From Closterium sp. Naga37s-1 (taxonomy: Eukaryota > Streptophyta > Zygnematophyceae > Desmidiales > Closteriaceae), in assembly GCA_947471745.1 (NCBI GenBank), contig CANJKZ010000013.1, forward strand, positions 806,001-870,000: DNA of 64,000 nucleotides. Reading direction: 5' to 3'. Shown here piece after piece: positions 43,031-54,812 of the stretch (positions are counted from its first letter, which is position 1; every line of letters starts with the position of its first letter). A program made the translations under genes and the position numbers. The notes below the pieces were generated by a model, which was given only the letters and a program-made list of their open reading frames with translations, did no database searches and was not told where the DNA came from.

Positions 43031-46000
43031 ATGGACGGTGTCGCTCCAATCGCCATGGAGCTCCAGGCAGTCGAAACGAAGCAGCGGTCCGTTAGTCTCT
43101 CACTCGTCTGTACCACATTGTCATCGCGTCATGATGTCGCGTTTCGTGTCGTCAGCGTTCTTATCGTCGCATTGTTGTCGTGGCGTTCAAGCGGTCGCAT
43201 TGTTGTCGTGGCATTCATGCGGTCGCATTGATGACGCCGCATTCCGTGTCTTTCTTTCTATTCTGATCGGCTGTTGGAACGTGCTTACTGCTAAACATCC
43301 ATGAGGTTTCCAGCTTGCTTGTCTCCTCCATGTGTTCTTTAAGCAAATTAACTATCGTGAAAGTTTATTAAGTTGCAATTAACGTCCTCCTGTGTATCCC
43401 GGACCTTCATGTCATTGTTTTCAGAAAATCCGCGAAGAAGAAGACCAAATCGCCGTCAGTCGCTTCCGCCAGCCATCACAAACCATGGCGTGACATCCAA
43501 CATTCAGATCACCCTGCTGACAACACCGCGGTACACGCTGACTCACTCCGTCCCGCATCTGACTCACCCGGTCCCACATCTGACTCACGCAAAACACCCA
43601 CTAAGTCACTGCAACACTCTCTTCAAGCGCGCTTAAGTTCTTCTGAGCCACCAGCAGCACCTTCCCGAGAAAGCTTAAAATTTTCTAGTAATCATATACA
43701 AGGATCAGCACCTCCCTCTCGTAAATTGTTGAACTCTTCGGGTTACCATGTACCAAGAGCACGCTCCAGTGATGACCCGTCGTCTACACCAGGCGAGAAC
43801 ACCTATCAGGTGGCAGTGACTGATGACGAGAAACGAGACTCCAGCGCACGTGGCGGCCTGAAAAAGAAGTCCTTAAATAGGCACAAGGGCGCGTCGGCTA
43901 GTGGCATGTCGTCCCTACCTCGCAAAGAACAGAGCAGGACAGTACGGTCTTCGCATGTGTCCAGATGCAGAGAATCTGCAACTCTACAGTCCACCACCAC
44001 GTTGTCTGAATCTGGTCGTGCGGGCCTGCCAGCAGGGCCTGACGAGCGACAGGTACTGACTGCCTCTGGCGTTGAGGTTCCTATTCTTTCTACTGACGAG
44101 CGAAGGCTGCTGGCTCCTGTCACTCCGTCGCAGCTAGCCGAACCCCCTTTGCCCGCCTCCTCCACCCCCGCAACAGATCCTTCCGCATTGTCTCTCCGTC
44201 AGAACCATAATGAGCTGCCCCAGCAGCAGCAGCAGCGGCAGCAGCAGTTACTGCAGCAGAAGGAGGCGGGGCTTCAAGAGCGGCATGTGGAGGGCTCTTG
44301 GCGGCGGTCTGTGAAGCGAAAGGTGGAGAGCGTGGATGGGGACTCTGAAGGGGACGGTTTCAGAGCGAACGACGACTGGCCCTGGAGCGCAGTGCAAGGC
44401 GGCGGTGGTGCTGATGCTGGAGGGGGTGGTGGCGGTGGTGGTGCTGCTGCTGTTGGCGGGGGTGCTAGTGGTGCTAGTGGTGGTGGTGATAGCGTCCGCG
44501 CTGATGTGGCGTGGGTGGCTGGAGAATTACAGGCCTTGCAGCGATTGGTGCAGCAAGGGAGGGCGGAGCCTGGAAGTGCTGGAGCTGGTTTTGTGCAGCT
44601 GGATGCGGTTGAGAGGGGCGAGATCGCGGGAGAGAGAGCAGATCCAGGGGAAGGAGGGTTGGAAGCAGAGAGTCGGGTAGAAGCTGGGGAGCTGGAGAAG
44701 GGTCGGGAAGGGGAGACGGAACAACTGCAGCTGCTACTTCAGCTGCAGCAGCGGCTGAATATGCTGACGAGTCAGCTGTGAGTGTGCATGTATATCCTCA
44801 TTACAAACAGCCTCGTGACAGACAGCCTTGTTACAGACGTCCTGGCCCTTTATCACTGCTCCATCCGTGTGCTAATTACTTCAGAGAGGTTGCTTCCTTT
44901 CTGCAACCGCCTGTCCGCTGCTGGTTCTTTCTCACTTAGCTCATGCGTTCGTAGTTGCTGTGTGCGGTTCCTAAATATTTTCCTCGCACCTCGTTTAATC
45001 TTCCCCTCCTTGCTCTGCTTCCCCCTGTGTCCCGTCTGTCACGTCACTTCCCGCCACACCACAGAGCACGCCGAGTCAGCATGCACATGCTCACCACCAA
45101 TGATACTCCTGGAACGCGGAACTCTAGAGAGGATCCTGTTATCACGATCGACCAGCCTGCGGGAAACGAGGTACTTTATAGCGGGGATAAATGCAACGGC
45201 AGCGGGTTCTTCATTGATGGTCTCAATGAGGAGACAGGAGCGGAATGGGGGGAGAGAGAGGGTGCCACTAGCAACGAACAGATTCTGGGGAAATCTGTTG
45301 AGAGGAAGCAAAAGGTGAAGAAGCAGGGAGAAAAGACGCATGAAGGGGATCAACATGAAGAGAAGAAGCTTGAAGGAAAGAGAGGCACAGGGACGGAGAA
45401 GACGGTTGGGCGTAAGGGAGTGAAGGCTGGTCAGAAGGAGGCGAAAACGAGCAGGAAAGCTAAAGAGGGAAAAAGCGGCAAAGTGAAAAGCAGTGAAGCA
45501 GCAGGAGTAGCGGGAGCTGTGGTTGTAGAGGGTTCAGCAGCTGCTGAAGCTGGAGGGGAATCAGCAGTGGTCACAGCAGGAGGAGAATCAGCAGCTTTTG
45601 CAGCTGCAGAGGCGTCAGATGCTGTATTGGCCGGCAGGGTGGATGGGCTGAATGGTAGTTTGGATGAGCGGAATGGCAGCTTGGGTGAGCTAAACGGTGG
45701 TGCAGATGAGCTGAACCAGCGGCTAGGCAAGCTGAGTGGCCCAGGAGAGGGGCAGACGAGGCAAGAAGAGGGGCGGAGTAGGCAGGTGGCTGAGGTGAGT
45801 GATCGAGCGGCTGAGCCGAGCGAACAGGCATGCGAGCTGAATGCGCTGGAAGAAGGAGGGTGGACTCGTCAGGTTGATGGGGCTGGCAGTGGGGAGTCTG
45901 AGGTGACTTTTGAGTCGACTCAAAAGTCACCTCGTTACTATGGGGCGGGCAGTGGGGAGTCTGAGCGCTGGGGAACGCAGCAGCCGCTGGGGCGGGTAGA

Positions 46001-49000
46001 GAGGGGGTCGCCTGGATGTGATGATGTGGTGAGAGCTGCAAGCGTGGAGTTGGTTCAGAATGGATATTCAGACGTGGATGAGCGAGAACAGAGAGGTGGA
46101 GGGAAGGGCGTGGATGGGAGCACAGAGAGTCGGAGACGCAAGGAGGGAGGTGGAGAGGGAGAGGGGGTCAAGGATTGGGATATGAATGGAGGCAGAGAAG
46201 ACGTTGCTTGCAGTGACACAGAACAGAGGCCTGGAATCGAAGGTGATTGTAACAGGGAGTTATTGAATGGTTGGGCTGCTGATGAAACAGGTCTGGGTGC
46301 TGCTGAGGGTGTGGGGGACGGTGGTGGTGGAACAGCTAGGGCAGAAGCGACTGATGCAAAGGCAGAGGAGGCAGCAGAAGGTGCCGAAACCGAAGCAGCA
46401 GAAAGTGCAGTGGGGCGAGCAGCAGACGTTGCTGCGGACGATGCAGCAGATGGTGCGGCAGTCAGAGAAGCAGACGCTGCAGCAGATGGTGTGGCAGTCA
46501 GAGAAGCGATTGTATCACTGGGGAGAAAGGCAACAGAGGCAGAGCAGCAGACAATGGGGGCAGGCGTGGTTGTGGTGGCTGGTGCAGGAGAGGCAGACAC
46601 GGGTGGAGAAGGCACAGCAGATGAATCCACAGCAGGAGTAGAAGAAACAGGAGCAGACAGTGATGCAGGAGCGGAAGCAGGGGCACAATCAGATGCAGAC
46701 TCAGAGGGAGAAGCAGAGGCAGGTGATGAAGCTGAGACTGCAAGTGGTGCACCCTGTTCCCCTTCCCCCTCTCGGCAACGAGCGGCCACCGGAAGCTTCC
46801 GTGACTTCCTGGACTCCCCACCTGTACACGGGCCAGCAGCAGGGGGAGCAGGGGCAGTAGGGCCATCAGGGTCAGGAGGTTCTCAGGGCACAGGGCATGG
46901 TGACGTGGAGGCTCCACGTCACCTGCGAGAGTCTCAGGGCGGGGGGCATGCTGACGTGGAGTCTCCATTGCGGCAGGGATCTCTGGATTTTGCAGCTGCG
47001 AGTGTGGGCACAGGAGGGGACGGAAGCGGCATGGGAGACATGGAAGGGGGGGCCAGCGGACGAGTTGAAGGGAATAGGGGATCAGTGACAGGAAAAAGCG
47101 GTGGATCTGGGACTGCTGCTTCACTCTGGGTCAGCTCCCCTGCTTCTGCCCGCTCCCCTGCTTCTGCCCAATCTCCTGTGCCTGCCCGCTCACCTGCTCC
47201 CGCCCGCTCACCCGCGTTTGCCCGTTCTGAAACCGTCCCAGCGCCCTCCTCCCACGACTCCTCTGCTGACGAGGAGGTGAGGACGCCCAGAGGCCGGAAC
47301 CACACAAAGCACTCCTCCACTGCAGGCGACCTATCAACCAGCGGCACTGCAGCAGCAACAGCAGGAGCAGGAGCAGCAGCAGCAGGAGCAGGAGCAGGAG
47401 CAGCAGCAGGAGCAGCGGGTGGCATCGCAGTGAGGGACCTGTCCTCGCGTCCCTGTGACCTCTCAGTGGCTCTGCTTCGCACCGTGGCTTCTGTATACAT
47501 GAGGCACGGCACACACGTGCTGCTGCCCCCCGCCTTCTGGGACGAGAGGGGCGTGAACGTCTCAGGCCTGCACCAGGGGCACAGGTCTCGCGCCCCTGCC
47601 TTAGATGGCTCTCCTCAGGACTCTGGCGGCGCTGGCCCTCCTCCTGCCTCTTCTAATGCTACTGGCGCTAATAATACTGGTGGGCCTGCTGGTGATGCGG
47701 CTGGGTTGGAGGATGCGGTGAGGGCTCCTAACAGCGGCAGCACGTCAGAAGGAGAAGAGGCCTTCAGCCCTGACCAACCCCCGGGATGCATGGCCCTCCC
47801 AGACTCTACAGCGGCCAAACCTCAGCACTGGGAGATAAGTGCTGAGGGGGAGCAGGGGAATCCCCAGGAGAAAGCTCAGGAGAAAGCCCAGCACGTGGCC
47901 AGTCCAAAGCTGTTTCGGCAGGCGTCGGAGCAGGGAGGGGAGAGGAGAAGCAGCTGGAGGCGAAGCCTAGGGGGGCTAGGAGGTCTGGGAGGGAGCTTGG
48001 GGGGATTGAGTGGAGGGCTGGGGGTTATGGCAGATATGGCTGCCGCCTTCCCCCGCCAGGGCTCCGTGAACAGTGCGCTCAGTGCCAGACGCAGCCAACA
48101 AATGCCGCCCGGGCCAGGCTCAGGGTTGAACGGATCAGTTTTAGGGTTTGGAGGGGATGTAGCAGGGAGGAGTGGGAGCATGCAGGGGGGCAGGCTTGTT
48201 AAGAGCAGTAGCAGGAGCAGCAGCGTCAGCGGGAGCCGGCGGGGAGGAAGAGGAGGCGGAGGGGGAGCGGGTGGGGGTGCGGGGGGCGGGGGTGGAGGGG
48301 AGGACGTGGCACGTATTCTCGACCCGAGGTCTCTTGAGCTGCTGGCGATTTCAGTTAAGAACGAGAATCCTTGGGATGTGGTTGCTGCGGCTTTTTCTGC
48401 CAGCGAGTCTACTTCTACCTCTGTGTCTTCCTCTCTCTCCCCTCGCCTCCCCCCCTCCTCCACCTCCTCGTCTTCCTCTTCTGCCTGGTCCCCTCTTGCT
48501 CTCCCCCTCCCTCACTCCCGGCCCTCTCACAAATCGTCCCTGGGGAGGAATCCGAGAGGGGATGGTGAAGTGCCAGCAGGGGGAGGAGCAGGGGAGCAAG
48601 AAGGTTTAGAAGGGGCAGGAGGGACAGGAGGGACAGGAGGAAGGGGAAAGGCAGGAGGGAAAGAAGGAAGCAGGGTAAGAGGACAAGATCCAAAGGGGTC
48701 GAATCCCTCCTCTCCGCATCTTAAAGGCACAGCCAAGGCCAGGTTTCCCCTGTCAATGTCCCTGGGCTCTCACAATCACAACGCAGATGCTGCAAGGGAG
48801 GGCGTACGGAGTGGGCTGCTGAGGCTGTTCCAGGGGGGAACGCGAGGCAGGGAGAGGGGGCACGAGGGGGCAGCAGGGGGCAAGGCGGAAGGCGGTGGAT
48901 GCGAGGGGGATTTAGACGAGGGCGGTTTGAAGTCTGGGGTAGAATCCGTGCATGAGTGTCTTTCAGCGGGTAATTCCCCTGAAATCAGCCCACGGCACCA

Positions 49001-50647
49001 GAATCTCTGCAACCCCTCCTCTTCCTCCACTGTGAGGCTACCACCCTCAACGCTACCCCCTGTAACGCCATCCTCCCTGCAGCGCCCTCCTGCTGTGACC
49101 CCTCTGGATACAGCCTCGTTGCTTTCTGACTCTGACTCCCTCTCCCCCCTCGCCTCCCCGTTCGCTCCCTCTGGTGATGCGGGCGAGGCGAAAGAAGGGG
49201 CGAGAGTGAGCGGTGCGGGTTTGGGTGAGGGAGCAGGAGAAGAGAAGCCAAGACAGCAGCAGCAGCAAGAACAGCAGCTGCAGAAGCAGCAACAGCAGCG
49301 GGAGCAGAATCAGCGGGAGCATCAGAAGCAGCTGGAGCAGAGAAGCCCAGGGAAGCCGCTGCAGCTGCCTCCGAAGCAGCTGAGCCAGCGGAGGGTGCTC
49401 AGACGAGCGGACAGCAGCGCACAGCATGGTGACACCCTTGAGGAGAGGAACCAGGAGAGGAACCAGGGGTCAGACTCTGACAGTCTAGGAGGCAATAGCG
49501 ACAACGGGAGTGGCGGTGGGAGTGGTGACAAGAGGGATGGAGGGAATAGCGGTGGGAGTGGTGTTGGTGGTGTGAAGGTAGAGAACGGGAGGATGCTGAT
49601 TCCACAATCTCAGTCTGCGTTAGAGACGTCCTCTTTTGCGTTTCAGGAGCACCAGAAGCAGCAGCAGAGACTGCAGGGGCTGCAGGGGCAGGGGCAGCAG
49701 GGGAAGGAGCTAGGGAGAGGGCAGATGATGGTGCAGGGAGGGAGGGCTCTGTTGGTGGGTGCTACGGCAGGGCGAGGAGCAAGAATGGGCAGTGGACGCG
49801 GCACTGCTGCTGCTGCTGATAGCGGCGGTGCTGGTGCTGGTGCTGGTGGTGGTGGTGGTGGTGGGGGCAGCAGTCTTGCTGGCACCAGTGCTGGGAGGGG
49901 AGGTGGAAGAGGAGGAGGCAGGAAGATGCAGCGCGCACAGAGCAGCACTGCCGCAGAGCTCAGAGCCATCAGCGGCCCCTGGAAACTCGCAGCAGCAGGA
50001 GCAGCACCTGACGGTGTCCCCGGCAGGTATCCCCCGCCCCTGCACCTCCCGCCCTTGCACCCGCCTTCAGCGCGCCTCTCCTCCTCGGTGCACCCCTCAA
50101 CGCCCGCCCCTGGTAACATGGCTGGCATGCCTGCTGGTGCGGGGCGCATGGGTGGTGCTTACGGCAGGGGGTGGAGGGGTGGGGAAGGCTCTGATGCGCT
50201 CCTGCCTCCTAGCAACGCTCTCCAAACACATCTGCCTCTCTCCGGTGTTGACTTTCCCCGCTCCCACACCTTTCATTCTGGCCCCTCCCGCCCCCAGTTC
50301 TCTCAATCCTCATATCCCTCGCAGCCCTCGCAACCCTCTCAGCCCTCTCAATCCTCATATCCCTCTCATCCCTCGCATCCCTCTCAGCCCTCTCATCCCC
50401 CTCATCCCTCTCATCCCTCTCATCCCTCGCCCTCTCAGCCCTCTCATCCCTCTCATCCCTCTCATCCCTCTCATCCCTCTCAGCCCTCTCATCCTGACCC
50501 CTCTTGTCCTCGGAAGTCCCAATCGGGGCCCCTCTATCCCAGAGCATCCAAAAAGTATCCCACCAGCAGACAGCATCCCTTGTCGCCGCTAGCTGCAGGC
50601 GCCCCTTTGGCTCTCCACCCTCTCTACGAGTCCACACAGCACCAGCA

Positions 50648-50682
<35 letters not shown>

Positions 50683-53600
50683 TAGCAACCGTTCCCACCA
50701 AGCCACTGGCCCTGGCCAACCCAACCACAGCCAACCCAGGCAGCTCAATCGCAGCCCACCCAGCCGGCTCAACCACAACTGACCCGGGCGGCTCAACCTT
50801 ACCCAACCCTATCCGCACGCGTCTTCTCCTCCCAAAAAGCCCCTCTGAGGGCGCATATTCTGGCCGCCCGCCCAAGAGCCCGACCCCCCATGCCGCCTCC
50901 TGCCTCTCCCCATCTGATGGCGCGTACTCTGGCCGCCCCCCCAGGAGCCCTACTCCGCATGCCTCCTCCTGCCTCTCCCCATCTGAACGTGTTCTTTCTT
51001 CTAACTCCCCCTCTGCTGCGTCCCCTTACTCCTTGCTGGGACCCAAGCGGGGAAAAGGAGGGCCGGGCGTGAAAGGGGGAGAGGGTGGGGATGGTGCCTG
51101 CGGTGCTGATGGTGATGGAAAGGGGAGAGGAGCAGCAGGGAAGGGAGGTGGAGCAATAGGAGGAGCAGGAGCAGGAGGAGCAGGCGGAGCAGGAGGAGGA
51201 GCGGGGGGAGTAGGAGAAAACCAGCCTCCCCACCCTCCCATCAACACTCGCCTCTCCCCCGCCACCACTGCTGCTGCAGCCGCCACCACCGCCGCAGCCC
51301 TTGCTGCCGCTGCCGCTGCTGCCGAAGCTGCTCCTCGGCCTCGGCGACGGGTTCTAACCTCAGGCTCGGATGGAGCAGAGGGTTGGAGAGGATCCTGGGG
51401 GGGAGCAGGGGGAGGAGCAGGGGGAGGCGGAGGGGGAGGCGGAGGGGGAGAAGGAGAGGGGGGGATGATGGGGGCAGAAGGGGGAATGGGGCTGGGTATG
51501 GGGAGTGGGAGGGCGGAGATGGGAGGAAGTGGGAGGGGAGGGGAGGGGGCATCAGGGGCAGGGTGGGAGCTGGTGGTGGCAGAGGCTGTACCTGAGGAAG
51601 GCGCATATGTGCATGCTGACGTGGCAGCACTTAAGAGACACAGGTACGATATGCCCAAAATAGTCAAATCTATGACAAAGCTCTCCCGGTATGAAGTTGA
51701 CCTTTTAACCTCTCCCCCTAGTCTCACCGTCAAGCTCCTTTTTTTCCCTGCTCTCTCCTGTTTTCTGCCCTGTTTTCTGCCCTGTTCTCTCCTGTTTTCT
51801 GCCCTGTTCTCTCCTGTTTTCTGCCCTTTTCTCTCCTGTTTTCCGACCTGTTCCCTGCACTAGGCACTATGTGGATTAGTTGCGTCTCGTAGACCCCACC
51901 TCTCTCTCACACACAGAGTGATCTAAATCAACTCAAAACACACCTCCCCCTCTTCGTCCCTCCCCCCCCCATACCCCCCCCTGCATCAGGCACTACGTGG
52001 ATCAGTTGCGTCTGGTCAGCCCCGCCACCCTCTCTCACACACGGAGAGGCTTGAGTCGACCCAAACACACACCCCCCATTCTTCTCCCATACCCCCCCCT
52101 GCATCTGCACTAGGCACTACGTGGATCAGTTGCGTCTCGTAGACCCTGCCTCTCTCTCACACACGGAGAGGCTCGTCTTTTGGATCAACGTGTACAATGC
52201 CCTCTTGCTCTCGGTACGTTGCACTCCTGCTCTCTGTAAATTAGAGTCAGTCTAAAGAGTTCTCAAACCTGCCTGCTTGACCAACGTGTGCAACCCACTG
52301 CTGCTCGCTCAACCATGCCGTTTCCGGCACCCTTCATCCTTGCACCCTTCATCCTTGCACCCTGCCTGGTTCTGTCCCCTTTCACCCCCTCTCCCATCCC
52401 ATCCTTGATCAGACCTACATCACCAACGGTTGTCCTGACACTCACCTGCGCCGCATTGCCCTGCTGCAAACCGTGAGTCCCCCCGGTCTATACACAAACA
52501 CACACACAGACACCCACACACCCACACACCCATACACCCATACCCCTGCACACACGCACCATGAGCACCTCAAACCGTGAGTCCTCTCTGTCTACACAAA
52601 GTGCAATGCCCTTTCCACCCTGTCACACTTGCTCCTTCTCTACTCACCACCACAGTCCTTCCCACTTCACGTCACTCCACTCCATTCTCCTTCCCCTTCC
52701 AACATCACTTTCTTCCATGCCAACACACCCCGCTCTCTCCTCCACATGTCAGGCATCATACACCGTCGGAGTTCATGCAGTCACAGCCACAGACATCGAG
52801 TTTGCCATTCTCAGAGCCCCTGCTGCCAGGCCCTCTCCTCTGGTGAGTAGTTCCTATCCCACACTGCCCCACCCACCCACAGTGCATACCCCCTGCCCCA
52901 CTGACAGCCGCCGACACCATGGTTTGCCATACAGTGACAGCCACCGACATTGAGTTTGTTGTTCTCAGAGCCCCTGCTGCCAGGCCCTCCCCCCTGGTGA
53001 GTACCACTCACTCCACTGTCCCACCCATCGTGCATACCGCACCGGCTCCACTACTCATCCATCGTGCCGGCTCCACCATGCTCCCCTCACTGCCCTTTCC
53101 TCTCCCTCCTGTCTTCGCCTTCCTGCCCCGCCTGTCGTCGCCCTCCTGCTTCATTTCCCTCCCGTGCCCCTCCAGGCTCCCACCCCCCCTCTCCTCTCCC
53201 AATCCAAGGCACTAAACGCCACGCCTTTTCTAGCAGGCGGCGCGAGGCAGCAGTGGGTGCTGAGCCTGGCAACAATAGAGACGTCTCAAACTCCTAACCA
53301 TTGTTCCCTGATCCCTGTAAAACTCCTGCCCCCACTCACTTCCATCACAGGCCAAAGCACTGAACGCCACGCCCTTTCCGCCAGATGACCCGAGGCAGCA
53401 GTGGGGGTGGGGGAGGCAGAGCCGCTGGTGTGCTCTGTCACCGGGGTCCTTCAGCGCGCCTGTGCTGCGAGCCTACCTGCCACACTCCCTCCATGCCTCG
53501 TCTGTCTTCCTCGCGTTAACACACATCTTCCCCCCTCCCCCCTTCCCCACACCTTGCCTTTCCTGTTTCCCCCTCCTGTCTCTCCTTTCTTCCTCCCGTT

Positions 53601-54409
53601 TTCCAGGCCAAGGCACTGAACGCCACGCCCTTTCCGCCAGATGACCCGAGGCAGCAGTGGGTGGTGGGGGAGGCGGAGCCACTGGTGTCGTTTGCTCTCT
53701 CACCAGGGTCGCTCAGCGCGCCTGTGCTGCGAGCCTACCTGCCACACTCCCTGCAATCGCAGCTGGAGCATGCAAGGGATCTCTATCTCGCCAGCTGCAT
53801 CGGCATGACTGCTGACAACCGCGTCTGCCTCCCCCGCCTCCTCAAGTGGTCAGTGCTAGTGGGAACGCTGGTGATGATGCAAGTGGTGGTGGTGATGATG
53901 GGACCTTAGAGGTTCTTTGCCTGCACAAATTCTTCAGGTACCTTTTTTTTGTGTTTTTTTTTTTTGTGTGAACACATCGCTTGGTGATCATGTCACAAGG
54001 TTATCCGCCCTCCAGGCATGCATCTGACTTAATCAGATGCTTATCTCTAGGAGTGGGCTCTCAACCAGCTGCCCTAGCGTGGTTGGATTGGTACCGTGGC
54101 ACCTCAACGGTCTTGCCGTCATTCCGTTCCATCCTCCTCTGTCCATCCACCCCTTCCCTCTCTCCCCCCAGGCATGCAACTGACTTTGCTGATTCAGATG
54201 CTGCTCTCTTGGAGTGGGCTCTCAACCAGCTGCCCTTGCCTGCACGGATCACCATGGCACGGAAGCTTGCCATGCGACGAAACCCCACACTGGCTTCCTG
54301 TGTCGACGTGGCATCGTACGATTGGACGTTTGGGTACATATTTGATAAGGCGTCGCTCAATTTTGACCGCAGGCCATCGTCTGCCAGCACAACGCACTCC
54401 CAGTCTTGA
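43031..54409 (+). CDS. DUF547-domain protein, giant form (8 exons, about 2,900 aa)
   Basis: Exons: 43031-43086, 43425-44777, 45080-51643, 52114-52213, 52413-52472, 52753-52842, 53607-53848, 54172-54409; sum 8,703 nt, every join in phase. The exon 3 acceptor could also be 45065. Exon 2 is Ser/Pro-rich, then has Gln/Leu helices near its end (GELQALQRLVQQ, LLLQLQQRLNMLTSQL) where plant relatives carry a leucine zipper. Exon 3 is one 6.5-kb open frame of Gly, Ser, Ala, Glu and Gln-rich repeats with one conserved-looking island (DLSVALLRTVASVYMRHGTH, about 47450-47520). Exons 4-8 form the DUF547 domain: YVDQLRLVDPASLSHTERLV, FWINVYNALL, YTVGVHAVTATDIEFAILRA, SAPVLRAYLPHSLQSQLEHA, LPRLLKW-HATDFADSDAALLEW. 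The molecular function of DUF547 is not established. Usual plant members are 500-700 aa. AATAAA occurs at 54458-54463. First exon and its GTCCGT donor are least certain. Confidence 0.8.
45900..45933. repeat. Perfect 34-nt palindrome inside DUF547 coding exon 3
   Basis: Left half GAGGTGACTTTTGAGTC followed immediately by its exact reverse complement. It encodes in-frame VTFESTQKSP and sits between two copies of the sequence encoding GAGSGESE (about 45879-45902 and 45941-45964), as though insertion was accompanied by duplication of the host sequence. Confidence 0.9.
50270..50520 (+). repeat. Short tandem repeat coding for Ser-His/Gln-Pro in DUF547 exon 3
   Basis: Units of nine bases, CCCTCTCAT or CCCTCTCAG, repeated more than 20 times and translated as PSHPSHPSQPS. 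The reading frame is kept throughout. A CAG run at 50646-50680 gives poly-Gln shortly after. Confidence 0.9.
51864..52075 (+). repeat. Two echoes of DUF547 exon 4, each ending at the palindromic motif
   Basis: Copies start at 51864 and 51990, each after an AG acceptor, and repeat the first about 52 bases of exon 4 (GCACTACGTGGATCAGTTGC...). The first has an in-frame TAG (51876-51878 region, YVD-stop), the second a two-base insertion. At the ACACGGAG point they depart from the exon and run into GAGTGATCTAAATCAACTCA (51916-51935) and TTGAGTCGACCCAA (52051-52064). The intact exon begins at 52114. Confidence 0.85.
52930..52997 (+). repeat. Echo of DUF547 exon 6 (downstream copy)
   Basis: CAGTGACAGCCACCGACATT ... 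GCCCCTGCTGCCAGGCCCTC followed by CTGGTGAGTAC: the last about 65 bases of exon 6 plus its donor, with AILRA changed to VVLRA. Here the partial copy lies after the intact exon. Confidence 0.8.
53208..53510 (+). repeat. Two echoes of DUF547 exon 7
   Basis: First copy 53208-53280 (AAGGCACTAAACGCCACGCC, damaged and cut short); second 53350-53500, matching through GCGCCTGTGCTGCGAGCCTA and CTGCCACACTCCCT but with inserted bases that break the frame. The intact exon is at 53607-53848. Confidence 0.8.
54014..54076 (+). repeat. Echo of DUF547 exon 8
   Basis: After CCTCCAG: GGCATGCATCTGACTTAATC ... GAGTGGGCTCTCAACCAGCT, a copy of the first about 60 bases of exon 8 with stops. The intact exon starts at 54172. 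Confidence 0.8.
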
Positions 54410-54812
54410 TTGAGGCGTGCGAAGAAATTCATGTGCTGGGACTGTGATGAGCTTTATAATAAATATTTGTTTCGGAATTAAGCAAGCCTAATTACTTTTA
54501 GAATATTACATTTACAGGTGGCCTAGGTTGCTACAATACAGGGTTTCTCGTCATAGCCCATATGGAATGCATCGAGTGAGCTCCTTATTCTGAACCACTT
54601 TAAGCTCACTCAATGGCGGGTACGACGGCACTCATCAGTTCCCTCCCTCCACAATTTTCAAGATGCATGAGGCGCCATGAATCTATGGTCATCCAGGAAG
54701 TTTTCTTATTGTCGTGCGTAGCAACAATAGGCAGTAGCATTAACAGCTTACGGCGCAGTAGCGTGAATCGCGGAACCAAGCTTTAGTGGCTGTGAACAGC
54801 GATGCGCGCAGG
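54410..54812. other. Intergenic: DUF547 3' UTR and TTDA promoter
   Basis: Contains the AATAAA signal at 54458-54463 of the upstream gene; the remainder has no supported gene. A GAGTGAGCTCC / GAGCTCACTC-like inverted pair lies near 54567-54612. Confidence 0.45.

Noticed and set aside
44955-45079. TTG-initiated start of the long DUF547 exon ORF
   Set aside because: The open frame extends upstream of the acceptor into intron sequence; phase matching with exon 2 places the exon start at 45080 (or 45065).
45431-51733. Pro/Ser/Leu-rich minus-strand ORFs opposite DUF547 exon 3
   Set aside because: Antisense reading of Gly/Ser/Ala/Gln repeats; no domains and no splice-site support.
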